Source of the DNA: UBA1738 sp045580145
GTDB lineage: Bacteria; Bacillota; Clostridia; UBA1381
Reading direction: 5' to 3'
Assembly: GCA_045580145.1 (NCBI GenBank)
Contig: JAZNNI010000112.1
Coordinates: 1-28,439, forward strand
Length of the DNA: 28,439 nt
Position 1 is the stretch's first letter. Each line of letters opens with the position of its first letter. This document shows positions 21,326 to 28,439 of this stretch, piece by piece. The notes under the pieces are model-generated. The model searched no databases. It was not told the DNA's origin and saw only the letters and a program-made list of their open reading frames with translations. The position numbers and the translations under genes are program-made.

Positions 21326-21808
21326 ATGATTAAAAGAAGTGAAAGACTTGCATTTATGGAAGTGGGAAGCGGAGATGAAGCGTTATATGCCCGTATGACA
21401 GGTTTTACCGAGCTTTCTGTTTCTAAAAATCCCAAAGAGTATTCAAGAAAATATATTGATGAGGACATTGAAAGAAGTGCAGTAGTGGGATACTCACCGG
21501 CAATATCATATAAGTTTGATGCAGACCCTGAAAATGTGGTGCATCAGGTATTTTTTGAGGTTTCGGACAAAGAGCTTTTAGGAAAAGAAACTGAATGTAA
21601 TATTGTTATTGCTGATATTTCAAAGCTTAATGAGGACGGCTCAGCTAAGGCGATAATGAGGAGGTTTTCCATAATTCCTTCGGGAGAGGGAGATGATAAG
21701 GACACATATACTTGCAGCGGAAGCTTAAAAGTAGCAGGGGAAAAGGTGTTCGGAAAAGCAACAACCTCTGACGGATGGCAGACATTGACCTTTGTGGCTG
21801 AGGAATAA
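21326..21808 (+). CDS. major tail tube protein
   Basis: Forms the hollow tail tube, 160 aa. The sequence is beta-rich with the pattern AFMEVGSGDEALYARMTGFTELSVSKNPKEYSRKYIDEDIERSAVVGYSPAISYKFD near the start. It ends KVFGKATTSDGWQTLTFVAE, typical of phi13/A118-family tube proteins of about this size. Ribosome site GGAGAG. It is single-copy, with no Ig-like decoration domain. Confidence 0.88.
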   Translation: MIKRSERLAFMEVGSGDEALYARMTGFTELSVSKNPKEYSRKYIDEDIERSAVVGYSPAISYKFDADPENVVHQVFFEVSDKELLGKETECNIVIADISKLNEDGSAKAIMRRFSIIPSGEGDDKDTYTCSGSLKVAGEKVFGKATTSDGWQTLTFVAEE

Positions 21809-21842
21809 ATAATTTATAACATACAGGAGATGAGGCGGTATT

Positions 21843-22427
21843 ATGAGTATTTTAACAGATGTACTTACAGATAGTGTAAGAATTGATGGAGTAATATACC
21901 CTATCAGAACGGATTTCAGAGTATGGCTTGAGGTTGATAAAATTATAAACTCAAATGGTATTGATGAAGCAGATAAGCTGATTATAATATTAAGGCTATG
22001 CTTTGATAATGAAGCGTGTAGGGGATTGCCGCCTGTCAGCGAGGATACAATGTCCTGCCTGTATGATTTTTATATGTGGAAAAAGCCGTATAAGAATGAT
22101 GCAAAGAAAGAAAAAACAAAGAATGTTTTTAGCTTTGAATATGATGCAGAATATATTTATGCGGCTTTTCTCACACAGTACGGGATTGATTTATTATCTG
22201 TCCCCTATATGCATTGGCACGTATTTCTGGCACTCTTTAAGGGACTTGACGATGGGTGCAGATTGATGAAGATTATATCGTTGAGAAGTGTAAATCCGCT
22301 GGAAATAAAGGACGAAAGTAAGCGGAAATGTTATAGGAAACTCAAGGAGATTTATGAGCTTCCAGACAGTAGGAGTGAGCTTCAAACAGAAATTGATTTT
22401 GCAGATGCACTTTTTGAGCTTATGTAA
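21843..22427 (+). CDS. Gp15-family tail assembly chaperone
   Basis: Bacteriophage Gp15-type protein, 194 aa, located between tail tube and tape measure where tail chaperones act. The start MSILTDVLTDSVRIDGVIY and the motif DFRVWLEVDKIINSN are characteristic. Lambda-like phages often encode two overlapping chaperones via frameshift; here only one is seen. The C-terminal 40 residues are helical (KLKEIYELPDSRSELQTEIDFADALFELM). Confidence 0.85.
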   Translation: MSILTDVLTDSVRIDGVIYPIRTDFRVWLEVDKIINSNGIDEADKLIIILRLCFDNEACRGLPPVSEDTMSCLYDFYMWKKPYKNDAKKEKTKNVFSFEYDAEYIYAAFLTQYGIDLLSVPYMHWHVFLALFKGLDDGCRLMKIISLRSVNPLEIKDESKRKCYRKLKEIYELPDSRSELQTEIDFADALFELM

Positions 22428-22461
22428 AAAGGGACAGATAATTTTGCAAGGAGGTGGATGT

Positions 22462-23574
22462 ATGGGGAATTCAAATTTAGATAATGTTTCAGCAGATATA
22501 ATTAATCAAATAAAGGAAAGCCTTAAAAATGAGATATTTGATAAAATTCCGGAGATTGGAAGCTATCTGTCGCTAAATGTTGCACAAGGTCTTAGGGAAA
22601 ATGATAAGTATGTTGTCGAAGCGTTTAAAGCGATGCTTGAAAAGCTTAAATACCAAAGGGACTTTGATATTATAAGCGAAGCAGAATATTATGAGAAGCT
22701 TGAAAAACTGCGCGACAAGTATTTTTCTAAAGGGACACAAAATTGGGTTAAGTATACCGAAGAAATTTATGCTTATCAAAAAGAAGTTCTGGAGACAGAA
22801 AAGAAAAACATAACTGAGCTTTATGGAGAAATAGCCGATTATGCAGAGAAAAAGCTTGATGGAATACTTAAAAAGCAACGCTCTGCGGCAAAGGAGATAA
22901 ACAGCTTCGGGGGTCTTTTTAGCGTAAATACCGTGACAATTAATGGAGAAGAGGACCAATATACTTCTCTTCATAATCTGGAGTTTGATATTGAGATTTT
23001 AAAGAAATATGGGAATACGATAGCTGCGATAAAGGAACGAATATCAGAGCTTGGAATAGAAGCTTCGGGATATGATATGCTTCTGTCTTCAATAAATAGC
23101 CTTGATGTTGAGGATGCATTGAGATTTTCAGGCACGCTTATGAGGGCAAGTGATGCTGATTTTTTGGATTACGTAAATAATTTAAAGATTAAAAGTAAGC
23201 TTTCTGAGGGAATTTCAGCGGCTTTGTATGAAAAGGAATTTTCTGACGGCTGGGAAGATGCTTATGAAAATATGAAGAAAAAGCTTCTTGATGCAGGCTA
23301 TGAAATACCTGATGGATTCTATACAAGCGGCAGTATTTCTGCGCAAAAATTTGGCGAAGCCTTCACAGAGGGGATTAATGAACAGCTTGAAACTGTGCGC
23401 GCCAAGATTGAGGAATTTAATGCAAGCCTCAAGATAGGAATCGATGCTGCTTCCGGAGGGAATATATATAATACTACCAACACATCTTATAATATACAAG
23501 CCTCAAGCGGAAGTGATACTGTCGAGCAGATTAAGAGGTTCGAGACTGTGAAGCGATTATCCGGAGTGATTTAA
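22462..23574 (+). CDS. tail tape-measure-like protein, unusually short
   Basis: Predicted to set tail length and form the inner tail core, by position between the chaperone and Dit. ATG 22462 follows AAGGAGGTGG; an in-frame upstream start at 22354 overlaps the previous gene and is rejected. At 370 aa it is far shorter than usual tape measures (commonly 600 to well over 1000 aa). The chain is nearly all helix and coiled coil (KYQRDFDIISEAEYYEKLEKLRD, EKKLDGILKKQRSAAK), with a Ser/Asn-rich segment near residue 340. No transmembrane stretch or lytic domain is seen. It implies a tail of roughly 55 nm at about 1.5 angstroms per residue. Confidence 0.72.
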   Translation: MGNSNLDNVSADIINQIKESLKNEIFDKIPEIGSYLSLNVAQGLRENDKYVVEAFKAMLEKLKYQRDFDIISEAEYYEKLEKLRDKYFSKGTQNWVKYTEEIYAYQKEVLETEKKNITELYGEIADYAEKKLDGILKKQRSAAKEINSFGGLFSVNTVTINGEEDQYTSLHNLEFDIEILKKYGNTIAAIKERISELGIEASGYDMLLSSINSLDVEDALRFSGTLMRASDADFLDYVNNLKIKSKLSEGISAALYEKEFSDGWEDAYENMKKKLLDAGYEIPDGFYTSGSISAQKFGEAFTEGINEQLETVRAKIEEFNASLKIGIDAASGGNIYNTTNTSYNIQASSGSDTVEQIKRFETVKRLSGVI

Positions 23575-23584
23575 AGGAGGCAGA

Positions 23585-24442
23585 ATGTTTAAGATAAGAT
23601 TTTTTAATGAATTAGGCGAAGTTACATTTGGAGGAGGCAGTTCTCAGTCCTTGTGGAGAGTTACCGCAGCTGAGGGACTTACATTTACCGGCAAAAGCTT
23701 TTCTGTTGCCCGCTATATTGGTCAGGATGGACAGGAAACAAATTCCGTGGTCTCAAATGCCCGTACAATCACAATAAGCGGGGATGTAGTAATAGGAGAA
23801 GATTTTGAAAGGATATATTCTTCAGTTTTGAAGGCGCTTTCAGAGGATGGCGTGCTTGAAATAACAACTTATCTTGGCAAGCGAGTGATTTCGGCAAGAT
23901 GTTGTGAGTTTAAGCAGGTGGCAAGAAAAGGGAAATATCTGCTTTTTACAGTTCAGTTTATATGTGATAATCCTTATTTTGAGGATGCAGTAAAAACTGA
24001 GGTGGCTGTTTTTGCCGAGGTGCCGTTGCTTGAAAAGAATTTCACTTTTCCGGGCAGGTTTTCCCGAAGAATATCAAGGAGTAATCTTGAATACTTGGGG
24101 ACTGCAAAGACTGAACCTACCTTTGTAATAAATATAAACGAGGGCGTCGCAGATGGGGAGAATAGTGTTCTTGCAGTCTATAATCACACAAGCGGCGAAG
24201 CAATAAAGTTCAATTATTCTGCAAACTTGGGTGAGTGCGTTACGATTGATATAAAAAATCGTAAAATTTACAACTCCGATGGCGAAAATCTGATAAGATA
24301 CCTGTCAGATGAAAGCTTCTTTGACGGATTTTTTCTTTATCCTGGGATTAACGTTATTGAGGTTTTAAACGGTAATATGAATACGGGAATTGATGTGATG
24401 TGCCGGTATGCTAACAGATTTTCCGAGGCGGTGATTGTATGA
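23585..24442 (+). CDS. distal tail protein (Dit, Siphophage ORF46-type)
   Basis: Hexameric hub at the tail tip, 285 aa. The N-terminal 130 residues carry the Dit fold pattern (SLWRVTAAEGLTFTGKSFSVARYIGQDGQ, then ITISGDVVIGEDFERIY). A C-terminal galectin-like domain includes LEKNFTFPGRFSRRIS and EAIKFNYSANLGECVTIDIKNRKIYN. Start ATG after AAAGGAGGCAG. It overlaps the next start by 4 bases. Confidence 0.88.
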   Translation: MFKIRFFNELGEVTFGGGSSQSLWRVTAAEGLTFTGKSFSVARYIGQDGQETNSVVSNARTITISGDVVIGEDFERIYSSVLKALSEDGVLEITTYLGKRVISARCCEFKQVARKGKYLLFTVQFICDNPYFEDAVKTEVAVFAEVPLLEKNFTFPGRFSRRISRSNLEYLGTAKTEPTFVININEGVADGENSVLAVYNHTSGEAIKFNYSANLGECVTIDIKNRKIYNSDGENLIRYLSDESFFDGFFLYPGINVIEVLNGNMNTGIDVMCRYANRFSEAVIV

Positions 24443-25371
24443 TACTGCGCTTTTATGATTTTGAGTTCAATTTGCTTTATGCAGAACCCAAATTAATAAA
24501 ATCAAAATGGACAGTTTACTATAACGGAGTGGGAAACTTTGAAGCACATTTGCCTCTGACGTCAGAGGCTATGGAAATTGTTATTAATAACAGATACATA
24601 GTTGTTGTGCAAGGTGGATTTTCTGCGATTGTTGTAGGTAAGGAACTGCGTGATGAGCTGATAATATATGGACGGACCTGTAATTGGTTATTGACAAAAA
24701 GAATTGCACCTGAGGCTGAGCTGGTTTCTAAAAAGGCAGGAGAAATTGCGACTGAGCTTGTCTTGTCAGCATTTTCTGATGTCGAAAATTTTATTTTGGG
24801 AGATATTGCCGATACAGATACCATTGACTTTGAATATGGCAGACGAGCAGCGATTGATGTTGTTACGGATTGTCTTGAAAGAAGCGGGGCGGGTCATAGT
24901 CTTATCTATGATTATAGAAATAAAAAATGGGTGTTTAACATCTTAAAGGGAATAGAAAACGATATTATTTTATCCGAAGCAAATAAAAATGCTTATGATA
25001 CACGTCTTTGCACAGATATAATCGACCTTGCAACCTGTGGGTGGTATAATGTGGAGACGGAAGATGGTTTTGTAAGGACTTATCTTGATGGGGATACCGA
25101 TAAAAAAGGCATTTACCGATGGGAAACCGAACTTTCGGGGAAAAATGAGAATGAAGCGGGTGCAGAGCTTTCAAAAAAATCCGAGGAAAATGAAGTTACT
25201 CTGAAGACTAAGGGGGCTAAGCTTTTAGAGAATTACTCTTTGGGAGATATAGTAAGAGTACAAATCATCAAAGGAATCTATCGCAATACGGTGAAAAGGC
25301 GAATTATTGGTGTGCAAACGAGGTTTGAGCAAGGTATACGTGAGGAACAACCGATTTTTGCGGGAATTTAA
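24439..25371 (+). CDS. Gp37-like tail-associated protein (ReqiPepy6 Gp37 family)
   Basis: Baseplate hub protein, 310 aa, of the Siphovirus ReqiPepy6 Gp37-like family. The start MILRFYDFEFNLLYAEPKL followed by VYYNGVGNFEAHLPL and YGRTCNWLLTKRI is the recognition pattern. The C-terminal part has GDIVRVQIIKGIYRNTVKRRIIGVQTRF. There is no added tail-fibre, lysozyme or carbohydrate-binding domain. It is the last tail gene; no receptor-binding protein gene follows. Confidence 0.86.
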   Translation: MILRFYDFEFNLLYAEPKLIKSKWTVYYNGVGNFEAHLPLTSEAMEIVINNRYIVVVQGGFSAIVVGKELRDELIIYGRTCNWLLTKRIAPEAELVSKKAGEIATELVLSAFSDVENFILGDIADTDTIDFEYGRRAAIDVVTDCLERSGAGHSLIYDYRNKKWVFNILKGIENDIILSEANKNAYDTRLCTDIIDLATCGWYNVETEDGFVRTYLDGDTDKKGIYRWETELSGKNENEAGAELSKKSEENEVTLKTKGAKLLENYSLGDIVRVQIIKGIYRNTVKRRIIGVQTRFEQGIREEQPIFAGI

Positions 25372-25393
25372 TAATATTAAAGGAGATGGGTGT

Positions 25394-25828
25394 ATGAATA
25401 ATATAAAGATGGCGATTTGTACAGCCACAGGCATAGTAGGGTCGCTTGTTGTTCAGCTTTTTGGCGGTTGGAACAGGGATATGACGACTTTGATTATCTT
25501 TATGGCAATAGACTTTTTTATGGGACTTATGATTGCGGCTGTGTTTAAAAACAGTCCGAAATCAATAAATGGTGCGCTTGACAGTAGGTCATGCTTTGAA
25601 GGACTATCAAGAAAATGTATGGTTTTGTTGTTTGTTCTGGTGGCTCACAGGCTCGATATTTCGCTCGGTGTGTGTTACATAAAGACGGCGGCAATTATCG
25701 GATTTATAGTCAATGAGGCAATTTCGATTATAGAAAATGCGGGGCTTATGGGACTTCCGCTACCTGTGGCTTTCAAAAAAGCTATTGATATACTTAAAAA
25801 AGGTGAAGACGATGCGGAATATCTATGA
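25394..25828 (+). CDS. phage holin (TcdE/phage_holin_4-type)
   Basis: Small membrane protein that makes the cytoplasmic membrane permeable at lysis, 144 aa from ATG 25394 after AAAGGAGATG. Hydrophobic segments lie at about 7-22, 31-49, 74-87 and 95-116. FMAIDFFMGLMIAAV and the following SRSCFEGLSRKCMVLLFVLVAHRLD match the holin_4/TcdE family. The last 17 bases overlap the endolysin gene, a common layout. Confidence 0.9.
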   Translation: MNNIKMAICTATGIVGSLVVQLFGGWNRDMTTLIIFMAIDFFMGLMIAAVFKNSPKSINGALDSRSCFEGLSRKCMVLLFVLVAHRLDISLGVCYIKTAAIIGFIVNEAISIIENAGLMGLPLPVAFKKAIDILKKGEDDAEYL

Positions 25829-26495
25829 CTTACATCCCGAACTTCAGGAAAAGATAGCTGAGCTTAAAGCTGTTTGCGAAGAGCAGGGCTTGAAAATAGG
25901 GATAGGAGAGTGCCTGAGAACAAAAGAAGAACAGGACGAGCTTTACGCTAAAGGAAGAGGCAAAGCAGGAAAAATTGTCACGAATGCAAAAGGGTCGACA
26001 TACTCCTCTATGCACCAGTGGGGAGTGGCATTTGATTTTTTCAGGAATGATGGGAAAGGAAGCTATAACAATGATGATGCTTTCTTTCAAAAGGTAGGAA
26101 AGCTTGGGAAAGGTATTGGTCTTTTGTGGGGCGGTGATTTTGAAAATCCTGTAGATATGCCTCATTTTCAGCTAAGTCAATGGGGAAGTACGGCGAAGGC
26201 TTTAAAAAGGCAATACAAACTACCTGAAAATTTTATGAAAACGTGGGAGGCTGTAGAGATGACTGCTGACGAGAAAAAAGCATTTGAGGAGCTACGCGGT
26301 GAGGTTTCTAAGTTAAAGGCGGAAAGAGAAAAGGTTTACAGATATACTGCTGAGCTACCGGACTGGGCAAGGCCAACGATGCAGAAGCTTATGGACCGTG
26401 GTATATACTACGGGGCGGCTGAAGATAATCTTAATCTTTCCGAGAGCGTAATGAGAGTTTTAGTAATTAATGACCGTGCCGGAATTTATGAATAG
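25812..26495 (+). CDS. endolysin: M15-type peptidase with C-terminal wall-binding-like region
   Basis: Peptidoglycan-cleaving lysis enzyme, 227 aa. ATG 25812 follows AAAAGGTGAAGAC; longer frames into the holin are rejected. The catalytic half shows IGECLRTKEEQDELYAKG, then SMHQWGVAFDF (HxxxxxxD zinc ligands) and MPHFQLSQWG (third His), the pattern of CwlK/VanY-type L-alanyl-D-glutamate or D-Ala carboxypeptidases. A coiled linker (EELRGEVSKLKAEREKV) leads to a small C-terminal region ELPDWARPTMQKLMDRGIY that resembles SLH-like or other wall-binding repeats. Confidence 0.9.
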   Translation: MRNIYDLHPELQEKIAELKAVCEEQGLKIGIGECLRTKEEQDELYAKGRGKAGKIVTNAKGSTYSSMHQWGVAFDFFRNDGKGSYNNDDAFFQKVGKLGKGIGLLWGGDFENPVDMPHFQLSQWGSTAKALKRQYKLPENFMKTWEAVEMTADEKKAFEELRGEVSKLKAEREKVYRYTAELPDWARPTMQKLMDRGIYYGAAEDNLNLSESVMRVLVINDRAGIYE

Positions 26496-26534
26496 AAAAA
26501 AGCTGATACATTTTAAGGTGTATCAGCTTTTTTT
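26496..26534. terminator. terminator at the end of the late operon
   Basis: AAAAAAGCTGATACA (26496-26510) pairs with TGTATCAGCTTTTTTT (26519-26534). It acts for the endolysin side and, being A/T-flanked, for the leftward small gene as well. Confidence 0.88.
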
Positions 26535-26686
26535 GTGTTTTTGAGGTGGACTATTTTACAGTTGTCACCAAAGTGTAAAAAAAGTGCGGAAATTTCTTTT
26601 TCCGTCCACGATTTTTGAAATTCAGGCGATTTCAAAGCATCTTTGCTTGCAAGAACCTCGTTTTTAAAAAATATATTGAACTTCAT
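26513..26686 (-). CDS. small protein of 57 aa divergent from the recombinase
   Basis: ATG 26686 follows AAAGGGTGTG; an in-frame GTG at 26695 is less likely. The protein begins MKFNIFFKNEVLASKDAL and has the mid segment KSWTEKEISALFLHFGDNCKIVH. It is basic with no membrane segment or cysteine pair. It is the only gene in the interval 26535-26761 and is transcribed towards the terminator. No family is recognised. By position next to a serine recombinase it might regulate excision or the recombinase, but that is only contextual. Confidence 0.6.
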   Translation of the reverse strand: MKFNIFFKNEVLASKDALKSPEFQKSWTEKEISALFLHFGDNCKIVHLKNTKKADTP

Positions 26687-26691
26687 AAAAC

Positions 26692-26729
26692 ACACCCTTT
26701 CTTTAAAATTTATGAAAGAAAAAGAGTGT
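26692..26729. repeat. imperfect inverted repeat between the 57-aa gene and the recombinase
   Basis: ACACCCTTTCTTT on one side and AAAGAAAAAGAGTGT on the other pair imperfectly around AAAATTTATG. It is located in the divergent intergenic region, so it could be an operator. A TATAAT at 26738-26743 lacks a good -35. Confidence 0.4.
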
Positions 26730-26761
26730 ATTATTAATATAATTTATGGGGGAGTGATAGT

Positions 26762-28168
26762 TTGAGTATAAAAAGAGCGGCTGCGTATATAAGAGTTTCC
26801 ACAGAGGAGCAGACGGAGTATTCGCCAAAATCACAGCTTAACAAGATTTATGAATATGCAAGGAGGAACGGATTTGAAGTGCCGGATGAACTGATTTTTA
26901 AGGATGAGGGATTTTCAGGGCGAACAACAAATAAAAGGGACGCATTTAATCGTATGATTCAGGCGGCTAAATCAAAGCCTAAGCCGTTTGATACAATTCT
27001 TGTATGGAAATTTTCGAGGTTTGCAAGAAATCGGGAGGACAGCATCGTATATAAATCAATGCTGAAAAGAGAGCTGGGAATAAGGGTGATTTCTGTATCG
27101 GAAGATATAGGCGATGACAAAATGTCAGTTCTTTTCGAGTCTATGATTGAGGCAATGGACGAATATTACTCTTTAAATCTTGCGGAAGAGGTAAGGCGCG
27201 GGATGATTGAAAGAGTGAAGTCAGGAGGAGTATGCTCGGTTGCTCCGTTTGGATATGAGATGCGTGATAAACGTCTCTTAAAAAAGGAAGATGAGGCTGA
27301 AATTTTAAGGAGTGTGTTTTTAAAATTTGTAAATGGTGAGAGTGTGACCTCGATTGCAAGAGGACTTAATGATTTGGGAATACGTACGCATCGAGGGAAT
27401 AAAATAGAAGCTAGAATAGTAGAATATTGGCTCAATAACCCTGTATATATCGGCAGGGTAAGGTGGAATCCTGAGGGGAAAACACAAAGATATCATTGGA
27501 ATGAAAGCGGAATTATCATTTCGGAGGGAAAGCACGAAGCAATAATAGATAATGACCTTTGGGATAGTGTGCAAAAGCGAATTCTAAGCGAAAAGCGGGT
27601 AAAAAGAAAAGGGTATGAATGTAAGGAAAAGTCGAGCTGGCTTGTGGGGATTTTAAAGTGTGGGATATGCAAGGGCGGAATGGTAAACTGTGGTGGATAC
27701 TTTTATTGCCTTAACAAAACAAAAGGCACTTGCACAGGGAATGGTGGTATTAACGCAAAAAAGCTGGAGCGGGCAATTATAAAATGCATATCCGAAATTG
27801 AATATCTACCGGATGACGTTGTTGTGAGGGGAAAAAAATCAGGGACGGATAAACGGGCTATTGAAAAGGAAAAACGCAAGCTGTTAAGAATTGAAGAGGC
27901 TTTTATAGATGGGATTGATACGCTTAGTGAATATAAGACGAAGAAAAGAAAAGTGCTTGACACAATAAAAAATTTGGAGGAGGAATTAAGTGATGAAGAA
28001 GAGGAAGAAATGAAGAGCGTGTCGGATATTTTGAAGGCAGAAAATGTGAGCAATGAGAGAAAATTTACAGTTTTTAGTAAGCTGGTTTCACGTGTTGAGA
28101 AGATAGGCAAGGAGGAGTATAATATTTTTCTTAATTTATGCCCTATGGTGGACCAAATGGAGAATTAG
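26762..28168 (+). CDS. large serine recombinase (integrase)
   Basis: Site-specific recombinase for integration and excision, 468 aa, TTG start after GGGGGAGTG. The catalytic domain (1-140) has RVSTEEQ with nucleophile Ser13, plus WKFSRFARNRED. The recombinase domain (about 160-265) has PFGYEMRDKRL and ARGLNDLGIRT. A zinc ribbon (LKCGICKGGMVNC, then CLNKTKGTC) is at about 295-325. A helical coiled-coil region (about 345-420) ends in an acidic run DEEEEEMKS. The last residues (CPMVDQMEN) are read from sequence that, in another frame, is cotJC. The 3' end is therefore the integration junction. Intact and probably active. Confidence 0.95.
   Translation: MSIKRAAAYIRVSTEEQTEYSPKSQLNKIYEYARRNGFEVPDELIFKDEGFSGRTTNKRDAFNRMIQAAKSKPKPFDTILVWKFSRFARNREDSIVYKSMLKRELGIRVISVSEDIGDDKMSVLFESMIEAMDEYYSLNLAEEVRRGMIERVKSGGVCSVAPFGYEMRDKRLLKKEDEAEILRSVFLKFVNGESVTSIARGLNDLGIRTHRGNKIEARIVEYWLNNPVYIGRVRWNPEGKTQRYHWNESGIIISEGKHEAIIDNDLWDSVQKRILSEKRVKRKGYECKEKSSWLVGILKCGICKGGMVNCGGYFYCLNKTKGTCTGNGGINAKKLERAIIKCISEIEYLPDDVVVRGKKSGTDKRAIEKEKRKLLRIEEAFIDGIDTLSEYKTKKRKVLDTIKNLEEELSDEEEEEMKSVSDILKAENVSNERKFTVFSKLVSRVEKIGKEEYNIFLNLCPMVDQMEN
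28138..28168. other. right attachment junction (attR) inside cotJC
   Basis: From 28141 the +1 frame relative to the recombinase encodes PYGGPNGELGASLRYLSQRY, a highly conserved CotJC segment, while upstream of 28138 it hits a stop. The recombinase stop TAG (28166-28168) lies in this host sequence. The crossover core is probably within GGTGGACC or just before it; the exact bases cannot be fixed without attL or attP. Confidence 0.75.
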
Positions 28169-28439
28169 GTGCATCTCTTCGCTATTTGTCACAGAGATAT
28201 GTTATGAAGGATGACATCAGCAAAGGCCTTTTGACAGACATTGGAACTGAGGAACTTGGTCACCTTGAGATGGTGGGTACATTGGTTTATCAGCTTTCAG
28301 ATGGTGCGAGCGGCAAAGACTGGCTCGCAGGTCATACCCCTGAGTATTATGCCGACAATGGAAACGGAATTTTCCCGCAAAATGCACAAGGCTCGCCATT
28401 TAATGCGGCGTCAATCGCAGTAACGGGGGATCCGATAAC
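28138..28439 (+). pseudogene. cotJC: 5'-truncated cotJC (manganese-catalase-like spore coat protein), runs off window
   Basis: The frame from ATG 28138 reads MPYGGPNGELGASLRYLSQRYVMKDDI and continues TDIGTEELGHLEMVGTLVYQLSDG to the window edge. CotJC normally starts about 25-30 residues earlier with an aromatic-rich leader, so the first strand is missing. Metal-ligand Glu and His positions (GELGA, TEELGHLEM) remain. The in-frame ATG could allow a shortened product, though no close ribosome site exists (AGGAGGAG is about 20 bases away). If the element excises at sporulation, the full gene might be restored, as for other sporulation genes split by prophage-like elements; the 5' part is not in this window. 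Confidence 0.85.

Larger units (their letters stand above)
14588..28168 (+). mobile_element. compact phage-like element (candidate minimal prophage or GTA-like cluster)
   Basis: About 13.6 kb of co-directional genes from the switch region to the serine recombinase, plus the leftward S24 repressor. Packaging, head, tail, lysis and integration functions are all recognisable. No helicase, primase, DnaC/DnaD, single-strand binding protein, recombinase of the RecT/Erf type, Holliday resolvase or tail-fibre gene is seen. The right edge is the cotJC junction at about 28138-28168. The left edge is uncertain: no matching cotJC 5' half is present. Confidence 0.75.

Noticed and set aside
22354..22461. 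36-residue N-terminal extension of the tape-measure gene
   Set aside because: It overlaps the chaperone gene in another frame, while ATG 22462 has a strong AAGGAGGTGG site.
1..28439. CRISPR array or insertion sequence
   Set aside because: No regularly spaced direct repeats of 25-40 bases and no transposase signatures were found; the four operators in the switch are short palindromes with uneven spacing.

Overview
The window looks like a low-GC, endospore-forming Clostridia (Firmicutes) chromosome, probably a gut lineage. The supporting signs are sigma-A promoters with near-perfect TTGACA-17-TATAAT spacing, strong GGAGG ribosome binding sites, IreB, a Firmicutes-type FtsH, orphan ethanolamine-microcompartment genes, a spore-coat cotJC fragment and tRNA genes with encoded CCA ends. 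The species cannot be named from sequence alone.

Left half (1-12.5 kb, mostly housekeeping). Two unknown small genes (94-743) end in a strong terminator. An M23-type peptidase fragment follows. Next comes the ribosomal protein operon rplU-rpmA, with its own promoter and leader; there is no prp gene between them and L27 lacks the cleavable N-terminal extension. An operon from 2216 to 5882 encodes a cytoplasmic GH28-like beta-helix protein, a DUF4432 aldose-epimerase-like protein, a YgjV-like membrane protein and a HisJ-type PHP phosphatase. A leftward tRNA-Lys(CTT) and ftsH come next. A leftward block then holds an XRE regulator, eutS-eutP, ireB and a CpsB/YwqE-like phosphatase. Leftward tRNA-Gln(CTG) and tRNA-Leu(GAG) follow, with a partial tRNA-Gln copy and a hairpin-rich repeat beside them. 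manA is interrupted by one in-frame TAA, located where the family has a zinc-ligand glutamine.

Switch region (12.5-14.8 kb). A TTG-started protein fuses an XRE helix-turn-helix to a complete one-chain L-serine dehydratase. It lies 16 nt downstream of an S24/CI-type self-cleaving repressor. The 242-bp divergent region beyond it has two opposed promoters and four copies of an 11-bp operator-like palindrome, CAC(A/G)NNATGTG. One copy sits inside the -35/-10 spacer of each promoter.

Right half (14.8-28.17 kb). A very compact rightward phage-like cluster encodes two small zinc-ribbon proteins, a DUF1492 sigma-like protein, small and large terminase, portal, scaffold, N4-gp56-type capsid, three connector-type proteins, tail tube, Gp15 chaperone, a short tape measure, Dit, a Gp37-like tail protein, holin, M15 endolysin and a large serine recombinase. 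I see no replication, recombination or receptor-binding genes. It could be a pared-down prophage, a defective remnant, or a gene-transfer-agent-like particle locus. The recombinase runs directly into a 5'-truncated cotJC, so the right junction is an attR in a sporulation gene. No 5' half of cotJC is present on the left, so the left junction is unexplained within this window.
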